NCBI GenBank assembly: GCA_034766995.1 | Contig: CM068323.1 | Span: 23,174,346-23,238,345 of the forward strand | Length of the DNA: 64,000 bases | Direction: 5' to 3' | DNA from: Acanthacorydalis orientalis | Lineage: Eukaryota; Arthropoda; Insecta; Megaloptera; Corydalidae | Shown here: piece after piece, positions 50,455 through 60,869 of the stretch | Layout of the letters: every line of letters starts with the position of its first letter | How positions within the stretch are numbered: the stretch's first letter is position 1 | Made by a program: the position numbers and the translations under genes | The notes under the pieces: model-generated | What the model was told of the DNA's origin: nothing | Databases searched by the model: none | The model's input: only the letters and a program-made list of their open reading frames with translations

Positions 50455-50500
50455 CTTTACTATATCCAGTTTTGGGAATTTTTCTGGTATCATATTTATT
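49480..50500. other. Intergenic
   Basis: TA arrays at 49571-49631, 50030-50062 and 50390-50455, and an orphan promoter-like pair at 49890-49949 on the minus strand. No gene recognised. Confidence 0.55.
49890..49949 (-). promoter_or_regulatory. Orphan RR-2-type promoter pair
   Basis: TGTGAAAGT (49941-49949, minus strand) and TTATTATAAAAACA (TATAAAAA at 49890-49897), 44 nt apart. TTATTATAAAA is the exact local context of the MVSCK-group TATA boxes. Downstream on that strand there is only a 19-codon frame before the 3' end of 48956-49471. Confidence 0.4.
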
Positions 50501-50510
50501 ACAAATCCAT

Positions 50511-50627
50511 AAGTGAAAGCATTAATATCATTGATTGCAATTATATTTAATATGTAACAAGGTATATTGTATCAAATAATTCTAATATCATGTTTCAAAC
50601 ACACCCTATATCAAAAAGTATATAAAT
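50511..50627 (+). promoter_or_regulatory. Promoter of 50679-51152: AAGTGAAAGC, CACACCCT, TATA
   Basis: AAGTGAAAGC (50511-50520), ACACACCCTATA (about 50599-50610), TATATAAAT (50619-50627). The CACACCCT module lies about 10 nt before the TATA box as in the first four genes. Spacing from the GAAAG element is 99 nt, twice the usual. Confidence 0.6.
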
Positions 50628-50678
50628 ATACGAACGAAGTGTTAAGAAATATAGAAATACATTGTATTTTGTGTCAAC

Positions 50679-51152
50679 ATGTCTTTATACAGTTACATAT
50701 ATTTTTTCCTAGCCACTGTGTGTTTTTCTCGCACAGTAGGTCAATATCATCATTTATCAAATCGGTTCATAGAAAGAATTGGGTTGGAAATCAGGAATAA
50801 TGAGCCAGAAGTTTATTATAATTTTGGATATTTTGTTAACGATCCGCATACTCGTGATATTAAGGAACAAGAGGAGACTCGTGATGGACATAACGTTCGT
50901 GGATATTACAGTTTAGTAGAACCTGATGGCACAAGACGGATAGTTCATTACACTGCGGATCAACAGAATGGTTTCAATGCTATTGTCCGTAATGAGAGAA
51001 ATACAATTAATTCCGCACCTGTCGCCAGTCGAGCAATACGTATTGCTTCTCAAATCGTACCAAATGTACTTCCACTGACTGCTCGTCAAATTGTACCAGT
51101 TTTTAACAACATAGCCACCACACTACCTTCAGTAGCACATCATAGTTCTTGA
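50679..51152 (+). CDS. RR-2 cuticular protein, 157 aa
   Basis: Signal peptide about 1-16 (MSLYSYIYFFLATVCF), less typical than its neighbours because of its Tyr content. RR-2 domain about 46-104 ([44 protein letters not shown]). The tail is Ile/Ala/Pro/Asn-rich with few His, ending [25 protein letters not shown] and the CACACCCT promoter module tie it to 15407-15934, 35 kb away. FVNDP replaces VHDP. AATAAA only 35 nt after the stop (51187-51192), with another at about 51320. Confidence 0.93.
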   Translation: MSLYSYIYFFLATVCFSRTVGQYHHLSNRFIERIGLEIRNNEPEVYYNFGYFVNDPHTRDIKEQEETRDGHNVRGYYSLVEPDGTRRIVHYTADQQNGFNAIVRNERNTINSAPVASRAIRIASQIVPNVLPLTARQIVPVFNNIATTLPSVAHHSS

Positions 51153-51199
51153 ACTTTTCTTAAAACAATTTGTTCTTTATCTAAAAAATAAACAATGAT

Positions 51200-52869
51200 A
51201 TAATTTTCGAATTGAATTTTTATATTTTTAAAGTGAGTACTTAAAATTGAAATAATTGTAGAATTTATTTGTTTATAATATTTAAAAACATTTTGTCTAT
51301 TGTATGATAATACTTGTTAATAAATATGAAAAATGGACCGATTTTATTTTTTTATTCAAAGAGAAAAAATCTAAAAAGTATCATTTTTTAGTATTCAAAC
51401 AATTATAATTCTACGGTGATTCTATTATATTCAGATCAAGATTTTTTGTCGCTTTAGAACCATGAAGATGCTATCGCCATTGAAATACACATAATAATTA
51501 GATATGAGTAATAATTATTGAAAAATTTGACAAGAAAAAAGTTCATTCGTAAAAGTGAATTTAATCTCAATTTCAGAAACTATTTAGATAACTAATTGAA
51601 CTGCTAGCTTGATAATTATATGTCTGCTTATAATAATCTGATAGTCTTTAAAAAAATAAATCCTAATGATTACTGTATAATTGAAATATATTAAACCGTA
51701 ATCTTTTATAGATATAATGGTTTGGAGTGAATAGGTTCGTGGTTTTGATTGTAACAATTAAACTTTAAACAGCTTTGAGAAATTGTGTTTCGATTTAAAT
51801 TGAGAAAATTATTAATGTTTATGAGTATGTTGTCTTATGTATGATTTTTTAGTAATAACTAAACTATGATATATTTTCAATAATATATTTTTAAAAAGAT
51901 ATAATGTATCAAAAACATATTTAAAATAAAATTGAAACAAAACTATATCAAAATAATGTGTTTTTAAATTTTTGATATAATAATTATTTTTGATAAAATA
52001 AGATCCGCCGATCTTTTAGTTATAATCATCTCATTGTTTATTTCTGTATAACAAACATTATACTAGTTTTATAGTAAATAGTTATTTGATTCTTTGTAAT
52101 CTACTTTGACAGAATTTTAATAATATATCTTAAATATCTCTAAATATGTCGATATTGAGACAACGAACTGTACACAGATCACTTCACTAAATGACCGATT
52201 ACTTGAAAACGCGTATTTATATATTTCTCATTGTAATTAAGACATTTCAAGTAATAACATATTGACAAATAGTTGTGAAAGTCTCGTTATGGGTATTTGC
52301 GTTGCTAACTGTCATTCGAATTAAAATCAAAGTGAAAAATCACGTACGTGTGTTAGCAATACTGAAATCAAACTCACTGTTGCAAAAATAATTATATCAG
52401 TGTGTCATAATTAATCTTATGTTTAATTGTTGCAATTGTTTATAATGAGATTGAATGTGGATATAATATTTTTCATTATCATTATCTACATTTTATTCAA
52501 AACGATTATATTTGAAACAGAGGCAAGAAATTGGTACAAAAACAGTAAATCACTTCTACTACAAACTTCGTAGTAATTATGTTTGAATTTTTGATAAAAA
52601 ATTAACAATCACTACGATATTTTCAATGTCAATGTGTTTCTGACTACAGATTTTAATAATAGATAATTATATTTTCTCAAGATAACGATTCCTTAATAAA
52701 ATAACCATTTGGTGTAATACAACTTTAATATTTTCAAGCTTGTGACAAGGCAATACCTTAAAAGAGAAAATTAATTTTAATTTTCTTTGTCTTCTTCTAC
52801 ATGTAAAATCGATGATGTTAAAAATATTCAATAAATATATACTTCAGTGAATTTGTATAGATATAAGAC

Positions 52870-52917
<48 letters not shown>

Positions 52918-53310
52918 GAAAATAGTAAATATTTTTCTGTTTCTATACAGTTTCAATCCATTTCAGTTATTGAGATTAAACTTTGTGAATGTATTGTCTA
53001 TGATTCTGCAGATAACATCGAATACCTTGAAAGCTCATCAATAAATACATTTCTTCTGCTAAAAATTGTTCACATTTTCGATTATATTGTATTTGGCATG
53101 AACTGTTCAAACATAAAGAATAAAGGTGTATGTAAAAAATATCTACATATTTTAAATGAGATGTTGGATAAGGTTTCCAGATGTTCAATATCGTCCACAG
53201 GGTATAATTTTCGAATATGTTCATTATTATCTTTATTTTTATCTTGACATATAATATTACTTGTTAGATAATTTTGTTCATTCAGCGTTCAATTAATTAA
53301 CCAAAGAAAT

Positions 53311-53361
<51 letters not shown>

Positions 53362-53490
53362 GTATAAGTATGGCAAATACAAATATATATGTATTTCGTA
53401 TTACTGTATTTTAATTATTTTTATATATTTGTTTCAATTAATGAACAGAATTAATTTGTTGACAATTACTTTTATTTTAACAATTGCATT
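51200..53490. other. Intergenic with orphan promoter
   Basis: TA arrays at 52873-52914 and 53311-53358, and an orphan composite element at 52262-52330. Frames at 52847-53044, 52976-53224 and 53360-53572 are microsatellite- or AT-driven. Confidence 0.55.
52262..52330 (+). promoter_or_regulatory. Orphan composite promoter element (fossil promoter)
   Basis: TTGACAAATAGTTGTGAAAG (52262-52281) is a full-length match to the composite seen at 24782-24802. The next 45 nt (TTATGGGTATTTGCGTTGCT and on) align with the promoter of 53645-53998. Where the TATA box should be there is TTAAAATC (about 52321). No RR-2 frame follows. Confidence 0.55.
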
Positions 53491-53500
53491 AATTGTTTAT

Positions 53501-53580
53501 TGGCAAATACTTGTGAAAGTAATATTTGTGGTTACTTGCGTACCTGAAATTGTGACAAATCAAGAATTTTAATATAAAAG
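53501..53580 (+). promoter_or_regulatory. Promoter of 53645-53998: GGCAAATACTTGTGAAAGT, TATA
   Basis: Composite at 53502-53520, then GTGGTTACTTGCG, then TATAAAAG (53573-53580). Spacing is 53 nt. Initiator-like ATCACAGT at 53602-53609, as in 42290 and 56523. Confidence 0.75.
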
Positions 53581-53644
53581 CAGTGCGTAAGAATTGAAAT
53601 TATCACAGTCAAACAATCAACTGTAAGACGTGAATACATTCAAG

Positions 53645-53998
53645 ATGGCATTCGCTAAATGGTTATTGTTATTTGTTGTGTTAGTGATTGTTGAACAACA
53701 AGCCACTAACGGATTTCCACATCATCATCACCATCATGTACCACATTACAAGTTCGCTTATTTTGTTCACGATCCGCACACGCATGATGTCAAGGAACAG
53801 CATGAATATCGACATGGCGATAAAGTGAAAGGACATTACAGTTTGAAAGAACCTGACGGCACCAAACGTATTGTACACTACACTGCTGATCATCATGGTG
53901 GTTTCCACGCACATGTTGAACATATTGGACATGCGAAACATCCAGATCATGGATCAGGACATCCGACTTCTCATATTAAATTCATTAGATATTATTAA
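53645..53998 (+). CDS. His-rich RR-2 cuticular protein, 117 aa
   Basis: Start chosen at ATG 53645 (MAFAKWLLLF); five upstream in-frame codons begin with GTG. Signal peptide about 1-23 (ATNG then FP), longer than its neighbours. His6 at 26-31, RR-2 domain about 35-93 ([41 protein letters not shown]), then GHPTSHIKF (105-113) and IRYY. PTSHIKF is the local version of the TSHISF tail. AATAAA at 54076-54081. Confidence 0.95.
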   Translation: MAFAKWLLLFVVLVIVEQQATNGFPHHHHHHVPHYKFAYFVHDPHTHDVKEQHEYRHGDKVKGHYSLKEPDGTKRIVHYTADHHGGFHAHVEHIGHAKHPDHGSGHPTSHIKFIRYY

Positions 53999-54089
53999 GT
54001 TGAAATTGTAATTGTTTTTCTTTTTGTTATGGCACTTTTGTGCTCATTTGTTCATTAATATTGAAAATTTATCAAAATAAAAATGAATT

Positions 54090-54650
54090 TGTTTGTTAAT
54101 AAATGTATTGTTTAATAAAAAATTACAGTTATTCATTATAAATAGATATAGTTTTTTTCATAAACATACCTGTGAATTTCAACCAAATAAATTATTCATT
54201 AATATGTACTTAACATTTATTAAGATTATTCTGATTTATAAGTACTCACAAATAATAACTCTGATCGCCGATATCTGAACTATGTTCTTTTATCTCAGAA
54301 TTCCGAATTCAGGTCTCTGCTCTTCGAGCTCCAAACTGTTATTTCAGTTCTCAAGTCGTCAAAAACACATTTAAATTAAAATAAAAAATCATTTAATTAT
54401 ATGATGGATTCAAATGTTGTTTCTTTTAAAATAGAATAAATTAAAAAAAATAATTTCAGTTTTAGTGAATAGAATATATTAAAAAATATTTTTTTATTTG
54501 AATTATTTATTTTTCCAAGAAATAAAGCACAAAAGTACTTTAAAAATTATTGGTATAAGTCATTGGAATTACTGAAAGTGATCGATATTTCAAATAATAC
54601 AATTATTTAAAATATCAATCACTTTATATATAAAAAACTAAATTGAGTAT
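54090..54650. other. Convergent intergenic region
   Basis: Between the 3' ends of 53645-53998 and 54773-55294. A GC-richer patch at about 54290-54360 carries AATTCCGAATTCAGG. An ACTGAAAGTG (54571-54580) with TATAAAAA 50 nt later (54629-54636) mimics the RR-2 promoter layout but has no gene. Confidence 0.5.
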
Positions 54651-54772
54651 ATATATTTTTATTTCTTTACAATTAAAAATAAGAATACAAATTTCATATG
54701 AAAGTATATTTATGTTATGCTTCAAAAACGAAACAAAAGTAAAACATTATGCCATTTTCTGTAAAAAAATTC

Positions 54773-55294
54773 TTAATGATGATAGGTGTGTGCATTTCCT
54801 TGGTTTAAATTGAAGTTAGATTGAGATGCAGCTGCTGAAGCATGATCAGCTATGACAGGTGCAGCATAATGAGACACAGTAGGTACGGCATGCTGTGCTA
54901 CTGGTGCAGCTACATGGGTAGCATGATGAGTAACTGGTGCTGGATGCACAGCATGTCCTTGGTGTTGAACGACAGCATTGAATCCATTATGAGGATCAGC
55001 TGTGTAATGGACAACGCGACGAGTACCGTCAGGTTCTACAAGACTGTAATGTCCACGAACGTGATATCCGTCACGAGTTTCTTCTTGTTCTTTAACATCG
55101 TGCGTGTGTGGGTCATGGACTGAGTATCCGAAATTGTAATGAGCTGGAGCGTCATGTTCTACAATCGGCGCCGGATGTGCATAGTGAGCGTTTCCGATAT
55201 GACCGTAAACTGATGAAGCTTGCTGATGGTATTGTGGTAAAGCGTTAACACAAGCCACGACAACGATCAATGCAATCACTTTGAACGAACACAT
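54773..55294 (-). CDS. RR-2 cuticular protein, 173 aa (NFGYSVHD group)
   Basis: Signal peptide about 1-18 (CVNA then LP). RR-2 domain about 53-111 ([43 protein letters not shown]). An Ala/Val/Pro/His-rich tail ([12 protein letters not shown]) ends [16 protein letters not shown]-type repeats are typical of RR-2 proteins of hard cuticle. Divergent with the His-rich gene at 56523-56873; the same divergent pair recurs as 59941-60486 and 61530-61880. AATAAA at 54658-54663 (minus strand). Confidence 0.95.
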   Translation of the reverse strand: MCSFKVIALIVVVACVNALPQYHQQASSVYGHIGNAHYAHPAPIVEHDAPAHYNFGYSVHDPHTHDVKEQEETRDGYHVRGHYSLVEPDGTRRVVHYTADPHNGFNAVVQHQGHAVHPAPVTHHATHVAAPVAQHAVPTVSHYAAPVIADHASAAASQSNFNLNQGNAHTYHH

Positions 55295-55361
55295 ATTGAA
55301 TTATTAATATAACTGTTAACTGGTTGAGATCTGAATATACCTTTTCGCTATTATCCAGACG

Positions 55362-55435
55362 CTTTTATACTATTGAAAACAGTCTGAATCAAGTAATACG
55401 ATCCTTAAAAAATTGATACTTTTGCTTTCACTTCC
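55362..55435 (-). promoter_or_regulatory. Promoter of 54773-55294: GGAAGTGAAAGC, TATA
   Basis: GGAAGTGAAAGC (55424-55435), GTATCAATTTTTTAAGGATCGTATT between, TATAAAAG (55362-55369). Spacing is 55 nt. AAGGATCRTATT recurs in 59941-60486 and partly in 63040-63546. Confidence 0.75.
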
Positions 55436-55439
55436 TTGT

Positions 55440-55527
55440 TGTAATTATAATACTAGTTTTTGAAAAGTAATATGGATTTTTTTCGGAAATATATGCTAAT
55501 TGTACACTTATATATACACGTGAATTT

Positions 55528-55596
<69 letters not shown>

Positions 55597-56314
55597 AAAT
55601 ATTTATATTTTCAAAAATATTAATTTCAAAACTAAATGATCTATATTTTTGAAAGTGAATGCTGGTAGAAATATGCTAATGCTTCCTGAATATTTTATTA
55701 AAACCACTAATAGGCTAAACATTGATAAACATGTAATTACATTTATATTTAAACCGAAAAACATAGACAATTTCAAAACTGAATGTTCAGAAATTGCAAA
55801 ACGATTTTATTTATAAAATGATTAAACTATATTAATTAATATGAATATTTGTTTACAATTTCAAAACTATTGAGTCAAATCCGTATAATAATCAAATGTG
55901 AACAAATTATTTTCTTTATAGTCTAACAATCAAATATCAATTAAGACACAATTTAAAAAACATTTTAATATCTAGAACATTTTTTTATAAATAAACTTTA
56001 TATGAAACGTTTTGCAATTTATTTTAATAGAATTTAATAATTTTTATTATTGCTATAAGGTAAAAAACTATCGACTTTGAAAACAATAAAATATAAATGA
56101 TATATATTTTTTTAATATAATAAAAAAAAACCAATAAACATATACATATTTTTGAAATTATTATGACATTGAATTACATAGTTATTAATTGTAATAGTGA
56201 ACGAAATACACGTAAACATGCCATGCTACATAACAATAATTAGAGTAAAAATTGTGCGTAAATTTATGTCTTGTAAACACATTTTATTAATGTTTTAATT
56301 ACCGCATGCCAAGC

Positions 56315-56360
<46 letters not shown>
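55440..56360. other. Divergent intergenic region
   Basis: Between the 5' ends of 54773-55294 and 56523-56873. TA arrays at 55536-55592 and 56319-56361. No gene recognised. Confidence 0.55.
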
Positions 56361-56364
<4 letters not shown>

Positions 56365-56387
56365 TTTTTTTGGAATTTTACCTAATA

Positions 56388-56462
56388 ACAAATACCTGTG
56401 AAAGTATTGTCATGGTTGTTTAACTTTGGTATATTATCTCAGCTTATCATTTAGTATAAAAG
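56388..56462 (+). promoter_or_regulatory. Promoter of 56523-56873: ACAAATACC-TGTGAAAGT, TATA
   Basis: ACAAATACC, then TGTGAAAGT (56397-56405), then GTCATGGTTGTTTAAC, then TATAAAAG (56455-56462). Spacing is 50 nt. ATCACAGTT at 56482-56490 is a likely initiator. Confidence 0.78.
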
Positions 56463-56522
56463 TCAGTGATCTGAATTAAATATCACAGTTCATAAAAATA
56501 ACTTATCAGTAAATAACTGAAA

Positions 56523-56873
56523 ATGGTTTCAATTAAATTGATCGTTTTGGTCGCTGTTGTGGCTGCTGTTAGCGCACAAGGATATGGTGGACACCACGAA
56601 GCCGAACACCATCACCCAGCTCATTATAATTTCGCTTATTTCGTCCACGATCCACACACTCACGATATTAAGGAACAACATGAAAATCGTCATGGGGATA
56701 AAGTAGACGGGCATTACAGCCTGCAGGAACCTGACGGCACCAGACGTGTCGTTCACTACACAGCTGATCATCATGGAGGATTCCACGCTCATGTCGAACA
56801 TGAAGGACATGCCCAACATCCATCACATCATGGACACGCTACCTCTCATATCAAATTCCATCGTCATTATTGA
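56523..56873 (+). CDS. His-rich RR-2 cuticular protein, 116 aa, copy 1 of 3
   Basis: Signal peptide about 1-18 (AVSA then Q). Short GYGG/His linker, RR-2 domain about 35-93 ([41 protein letters not shown]), then ATSHIKF (106-112) and HRHY. The protein is identical to those of 58483-58833 and 61530-61880, and only a few silent changes separate the three genes. It lies in the left arm of a palindrome. Gln68 in SLQEPDG sits where other His-rich members have His or Lys. AATAAA at 56974-56979. Confidence 0.96.
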   Translation: MVSIKLIVLVAVVAAVSAQGYGGHHEAEHHHPAHYNFAYFVHDPHTHDIKEQHENRHGDKVDGHYSLQEPDGTRRVVHYTADHHGGFHAHVEHEGHAQHPSHHGHATSHIKFHRHY

Positions 56874-56999
56874 TGCTTTTGATTCTTGTTATGATTACCT
56901 GTTATCAGTTTTTGTATTTTATTCTTTATATTTTTTTTTCACGTATAACCGATTATGTTAATTGAAGATTTTCAATAAATATTATCATATCATTATTAA

Positions 57000-57290
57000 T
57001 CTGATGTTTAATATTTTACTCCTTTTAATCTATTTTTGTAAGTAATAGTTAACGGTTAACCTATTAATACATTCCTCACTGAATTGTAAATAAAATACAC
57101 AGCTGACAGCCTATTAAATGTCTTTATATTTATTTGGCATATTATATTAAATTTTTCAATGATTTTCCCGAGGAAATATGTATCTATATGTTAGTTATAA
57201 ACAGTATAATTTCTCAACAATTTACCAAAAATTTAAATTATCTGAATTAAGCTTCTTTGACCAGTAAATCATTCTTTTATCAACAACTAT
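57000..57290. other. 3' flank repeat shared with 62020-62220
   Basis: This part of the left arm has no partner in the right arm. It carries GTTAACGGTTAACC, ACATTCC.CACTGAATTGTAAAT and ACAGCCTATT in the same order as the 3' flank of 61530-61880. Confidence 0.6.
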
Positions 57291-57597
57291 ATTTTTAATT
57301 AATATGAGATATTTTGTTGTTTTTTTTTTTAAAAAAAATGTATTCAATATTGATCTCATTTAGTATATTAGATCGTTTCTTAGATTTTGAAAGGAAATAA
57401 ATCAAGTAATTTAATTATATCTCTGTACAATAAAATATTTTATTAGTTTTATAATTTTAATTAATTTTTTAATTAAAATTTAATAAATAATTGTTAAAAA
57501 GTGAAAATGATTTCCCGAATTTAAAGTATGTAATTGATTAGTGTTATTATATAGTATTAAATAAAAAAATGAATAAATAAAAAAAAATGTTACTAAT
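57290..57597 (+). repeat. Left inner arm of inverted duplication
   Basis: Matches the reverse complement of 57772-58075 with few changes, for example TTTCCCGAATTTAAAGTATG against its complement in 57833-57860. Ends at GTTACTAAT (57589-57597). Confidence 0.85.
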
Positions 57598-57771
57598 TAT
57601 TATTGTGTTTTTCTAAACCTTATTTATATTTTGAGTTATAATAGATTTTTCTTAATATATAAATTGTGCTTAAATAGAATTAATTTCTATAAATTACAAA
57701 AATATTTCTAATGAATAATATCTACGAATATATAGTTACAATCTATAATCTATCATATTTTGTAAGTTGAT
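57598..57771. other. Spacer at the palindrome centre
   Basis: 174 bp of unique AT-rich sequence between the inner arms. No gene seen. Confidence 0.7.
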
Positions 57772-58075
57772 ATTAGTAACATTTTTTTTAATTATTCATT
57801 TTTTTATTTAATACTATATGATAACACTAATCAATTACATACTTTAAATTCGGGAAATAATTTTCACTTGTCAATAATTATTTATTAAATTTTAATTTAA
57901 AAATTAATTAAAACCATAAAACTAATACAAGATTTTATTATACAGAGATATGATTGAATTAATTGATTTATTTCCTTTTAAAATCTGAGAAACGATCTAA
58001 TTTACTAAATGAGATCAATATTGAATATATTTTTTTAAAAAAATAACAAAATATCTCATATTAGTTAATAAAGAT
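57772..58075 (-). repeat. Right inner arm of inverted duplication
   Basis: Reverse complement of 57290-57597; begins ATTAGTAAC (57772-57780). Confidence 0.85.
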
Positions 58076-58354
58076 ATTTCAGGATTGGAAAGTTTTAGAG
58101 TAGAAATTTAATCAAGTATTTATTATATGTTCTAACAATATTTATTAAAAAAGAACTCAATAATCTTTTAGATTTATATCTGGCAATTTTTTTATATTAA
58201 TATGATTTTTTGTATGTTTAAATTATGTATTAACTGTATAGTAAACCTTAATATGTAACAAAATTGAAAGCGAAATTCAAATTTATATAGATTACATATT
58301 ATTTAAGAAACTTAACTCTAAAGGATAAAAATAAAAAAATATATATTAATAATG
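58076..58354. other. Right-arm segment without a left-arm partner
   Basis: About 280 bp of AT-rich sequence in the position occupied on the left by 57000-57290, but unrelated to it. It marks a replacement or insertion after the inversion. Confidence 0.55.
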
Positions 58355-58482
58355 ATATGATATAATTTATTAATTTTTTTTAGTTAACAAATATTATAAT
58401 CGGTTATACATGAAAAGATTTTTTTTCAAAAGAACAAGTTACAAAAACTATTAACAGATAATCATAACAAGAATCAAAAGCA

Positions 58483-58833
58483 TCAATAATGACGATGGAA
58501 TTTGATATGAGAGGTAGCGTGTCCATGATGTGATGGATGTTGGGCATGTCCTTCATGTTCGACATGAGCGTGGAATCCTCCATGATGATCAGCTGTGTAG
58601 TGAACGACACGTCTGGTGCCGTCAGGTTCCTGCAGACTGTAATGTCCGTCTACTTTATCCCCATGACGATTTTCATGTTGTTCCTTAATATCGTGAGTGT
58701 GTGGATCGTGGACGAAATAAGCGAAATTATAATGAGCTGGGTGATGGTGTTCGGCTTCGTGGTGTCCACCATATCCTTGTGCGCTTACAGCAGCCACAAC
58801 AGCGACCAAAACGATCAGTTTAATTGAAACCAT
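58483..58833 (-). CDS. His-rich RR-2 cuticular protein, 116 aa, copy 2 of 3
   Basis: Same protein as 56523-56873 and 61530-61880, in inverted orientation on the right palindrome arm. Signal peptide 1-18, RR-2 domain 35-93, [11 protein letters not shown] end. Convergent with copy 1: the stop codons face each other across about 1.6 kb. Next on the right is 59941-60486, transcribed in the same direction. A possible AATAAA is at 58366-58371 (minus strand). Confidence 0.96.
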   Translation of the reverse strand: MVSIKLIVLVAVVAAVSAQGYGGHHEAEHHHPAHYNFAYFVHDPHTHDIKEQHENRHGDKVDGHYSLQEPDGTRRVVHYTADHHGGFHAHVEHEGHAQHPSHHGHATSHIKFHRHY

Positions 58834-58893
58834 TTTCAGTTATTTACTGATAAGTTATTTTTGTTAACTGTGACATTTAATTCAGATCACTGG

Positions 58894-58970
58894 CTTTTAT
58901 ACTAAAAGATAAGCTGAGATAATATACCGAAGTTAAACAACCATGACGATACTTTCACAGGTATTTGTTA
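58894..58970 (-). promoter_or_regulatory. Promoter of 58483-58833: TGTGAAAGT, TATA
   Basis: AACAAATACC then TGTGAAAGT (58951-58959), GTCATGGTTGTTTAAC, TATAAAAG (58894-58901). Spacing is 50 nt, identical in layout to copies 1 and 3. Confidence 0.78.
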
Positions 58971-59009
58971 TTAAGTAAAATTCCAAAAAAATGTTTATAT
59001 ATATATTAT

Positions 59010-59643
59010 TGTACTAAATTTAAAAATTTAATTTAATAATTACATAAATATATATTTATGTAAACGCATTAAATTAAGGATTGAATAAAAATAAAACATA
59101 ATGCTGGTAAATTATTTCTATAAACTGAACAATGGTATGATTAGTATGAAAAATGGTATGAACAGTGGTAGAAATTTTGAAAACATAACTGAATGATTTT
59201 AAAATTATTGGAATGACTAACCAGCAGGCATTAAAGAAGCGATTATCAGACAAAATTCTGATGTAAAGTTTTTATGTTTATAATTTTTATCATTAAATTC
59301 AATTAATATTATATATTCTCTTATTTATAAAAAAATGTAGAAAATTGAATAATATTTAGCAAAAAAGGTAATATTACTGATAACTAATTGCTATGTTTTT
59401 TAATAAAACGTTGTGCACTGAATGTATGTCTCCGTTTATTATATATTAATTTATTTATAATGTGAAAATTATATTTTTGTTTAAATGGAACTTGTTTTAG
59501 GACTTTATTTAAAAACTAAATAATTTTCAATACTTTTCGTGAAAGTATTAAAATTGTGTACGTTATATATTGAGAGATAAATAATTGTAAAATTTTATGC
59601 ATCCAAAATAATGAAGATCTAATATTTTTATTAGAATTATATG

Positions 59644-59706
<63 letters not shown>

Positions 59707-59760
59707 ATTGCTATAACTATTTACTAATAAAGCAGTTATTTATTTTATTAAATTGTGAAA

Positions 59761-59809
<49 letters not shown>

Positions 59810-59870
59810 TAATATATATGTATATATATATACATGTATGGATATAAAAATGAAATCAGTTTGATATGTA
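59010..59870. other. Intergenic
   Basis: TA arrays at 59648-59706 and 59764-59832 just beyond the 3' end of the next gene. No gene recognised. Confidence 0.55.
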
Positions 59871-59940
59871 AATGAATTTATTTATATGTCAAAAATGAAA
59901 CAAAACTGAATTACATTATTCAATTTTCTCTTAAAATATC

Positions 59941-60486
59941 TTAATGGTGATAGTTGTGAGCATGTCCATGGTTTAAATTGAAGTTAGACTGAGATACAGC
60001 TGCTGAAGCATGATGAGCTACAACAGGTGCAGCATGATGAGCTACAACAGGTGTTGCATGATGAGAGATAATAGGTACGGAATGATGTGCAATTGGAGCA
60101 GATACATGGACAGCGTGATGAGCGACTGGTGCTGGATGAACAGCATGTCCTTGGTGTTGAACGACAGCATTGAATCCATTATGAGGATCAGCGGTGTAAT
60201 GAACTACACGACGAGTACCATCGGGTTCCACAAGACTATAATGTCCATGAACGTTGTGTCCATCACGAGTTTCTTGTTGTTCTTTAACATCGTGCGTATG
60301 TGGATCATGAACGGAATATCCAAAATTGTAATGAGCTGGAGTATCGTGTTCTACAATTGGAGTCGGATGTACGTAATGAGCGTTTCCAGTTTGATGGTAC
60401 ACTGGAGAAGCTTGATTATGGTATTGTGGTAACGCATTAACGAAAGCCACTATGGATACCAACACTATCACTTTGAATGTACACAT
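59941..60486 (-). CDS. RR-2 cuticular protein, 181 aa (NFGYSVHD group)
   Basis: Signal peptide about 1-18 (FVNA then LP), RR-2 domain about 53-111 ([43 protein letters not shown]). The tail carries two tandem 8-residue units, TPVVAHHA (145-152) and APVVAHHA (153-160), and ends NLNHGHAHNYHH. It is eight residues longer than 54773-55294, exactly one such unit. The 24-nt DNA repeat (plus strand GCATGATGAGCTACAACAGG) is nearly perfect, so the gain is recent. Divergent with 61530-61880. AATAAA at 59877-59882 (minus strand). Confidence 0.95.
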   Translation of the reverse strand: MCTFKVIVLVSIVAFVNALPQYHNQASPVYHQTGNAHYVHPTPIVEHDTPAHYNFGYSVHDPHTHDVKEQQETRDGHNVHGHYSLVEPDGTRRVVHYTADPHNGFNAVVQHQGHAVHPAPVAHHAVHVSAPIAHHSVPIISHHATPVVAHHAAPVVAHHASAAVSQSNFNLNHGHAHNYHH

Positions 60487-60560
60487 ATTGAATTAATTAT
60501 TCTAATGCTGCCTGTTTACTGGTTGCAAAGTGAATATGTCTTATTGATCACATCCAGATG

Positions 60561-60633
60561 CTTTTATAGTAATAAAATCAGGTTTAGTCAAGAAATATGA
60601 TCCTCGAAAAATGATACTTTGACTTTCACTTCC
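60561..60633 (-). promoter_or_regulatory. Promoter of 59941-60486: GGAAGTGAAAGT, TATA
   Basis: GGAAGTGAAAGT (60622-60633), GTATCATTTTTCGAGGATCA, TATAAAAG (60561-60568). Spacing is 54 nt. Confidence 0.75.
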
Positions 60634-60657
60634 TTATGAATAGGTTAAGTTATATTT

Positions 60658-60666
<9 letters not shown>

Positions 60667-60713
<47 letters not shown>

Positions 60714-60720
60714 TTGAAAA

Positions 60721-60762
<42 letters not shown>

Positions 60763-60809
60763 GTATATGCTTGTTGGTACATATGTATATGTGTATATAT
60801 ATTTGAAAA

Positions 60810-60855
<46 letters not shown>

Positions 60856-60858
60856 ATG
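60667..60858. repeat. Three-block (TA)n array with duplicated linker
   Basis: Three TA blocks separated by TATTTGAAAAGTATATA linkers (about 60711 and 60799). The whole lies in the divergent space between 59941-60486 and 61530-61880. Confidence 0.9.
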
Positions 60859-60869
60859 TAAATATATTT

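Larger units (their letters stand above)
56364..56995 (+). repeat. Left outer arm of inverted duplication
   Basis: About 630 bp including promoter, coding region and start of the 3' UTR of 56523-56873. The reverse complement of 58355-58993 matches almost base for base from CATTTTTTTGGAATTTTAC upstream to the 3' UTR. Confidence 0.85.
58355..58993 (-). repeat. Right outer arm of inverted duplication
   Basis: Reverse complement of 56364-56995, containing gene 58483-58833 with its promoter. The 3' UTR part is closer to that of 61530-61880 (CTTTTCATGTA block) than to 56523-56873. Confidence 0.85.
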
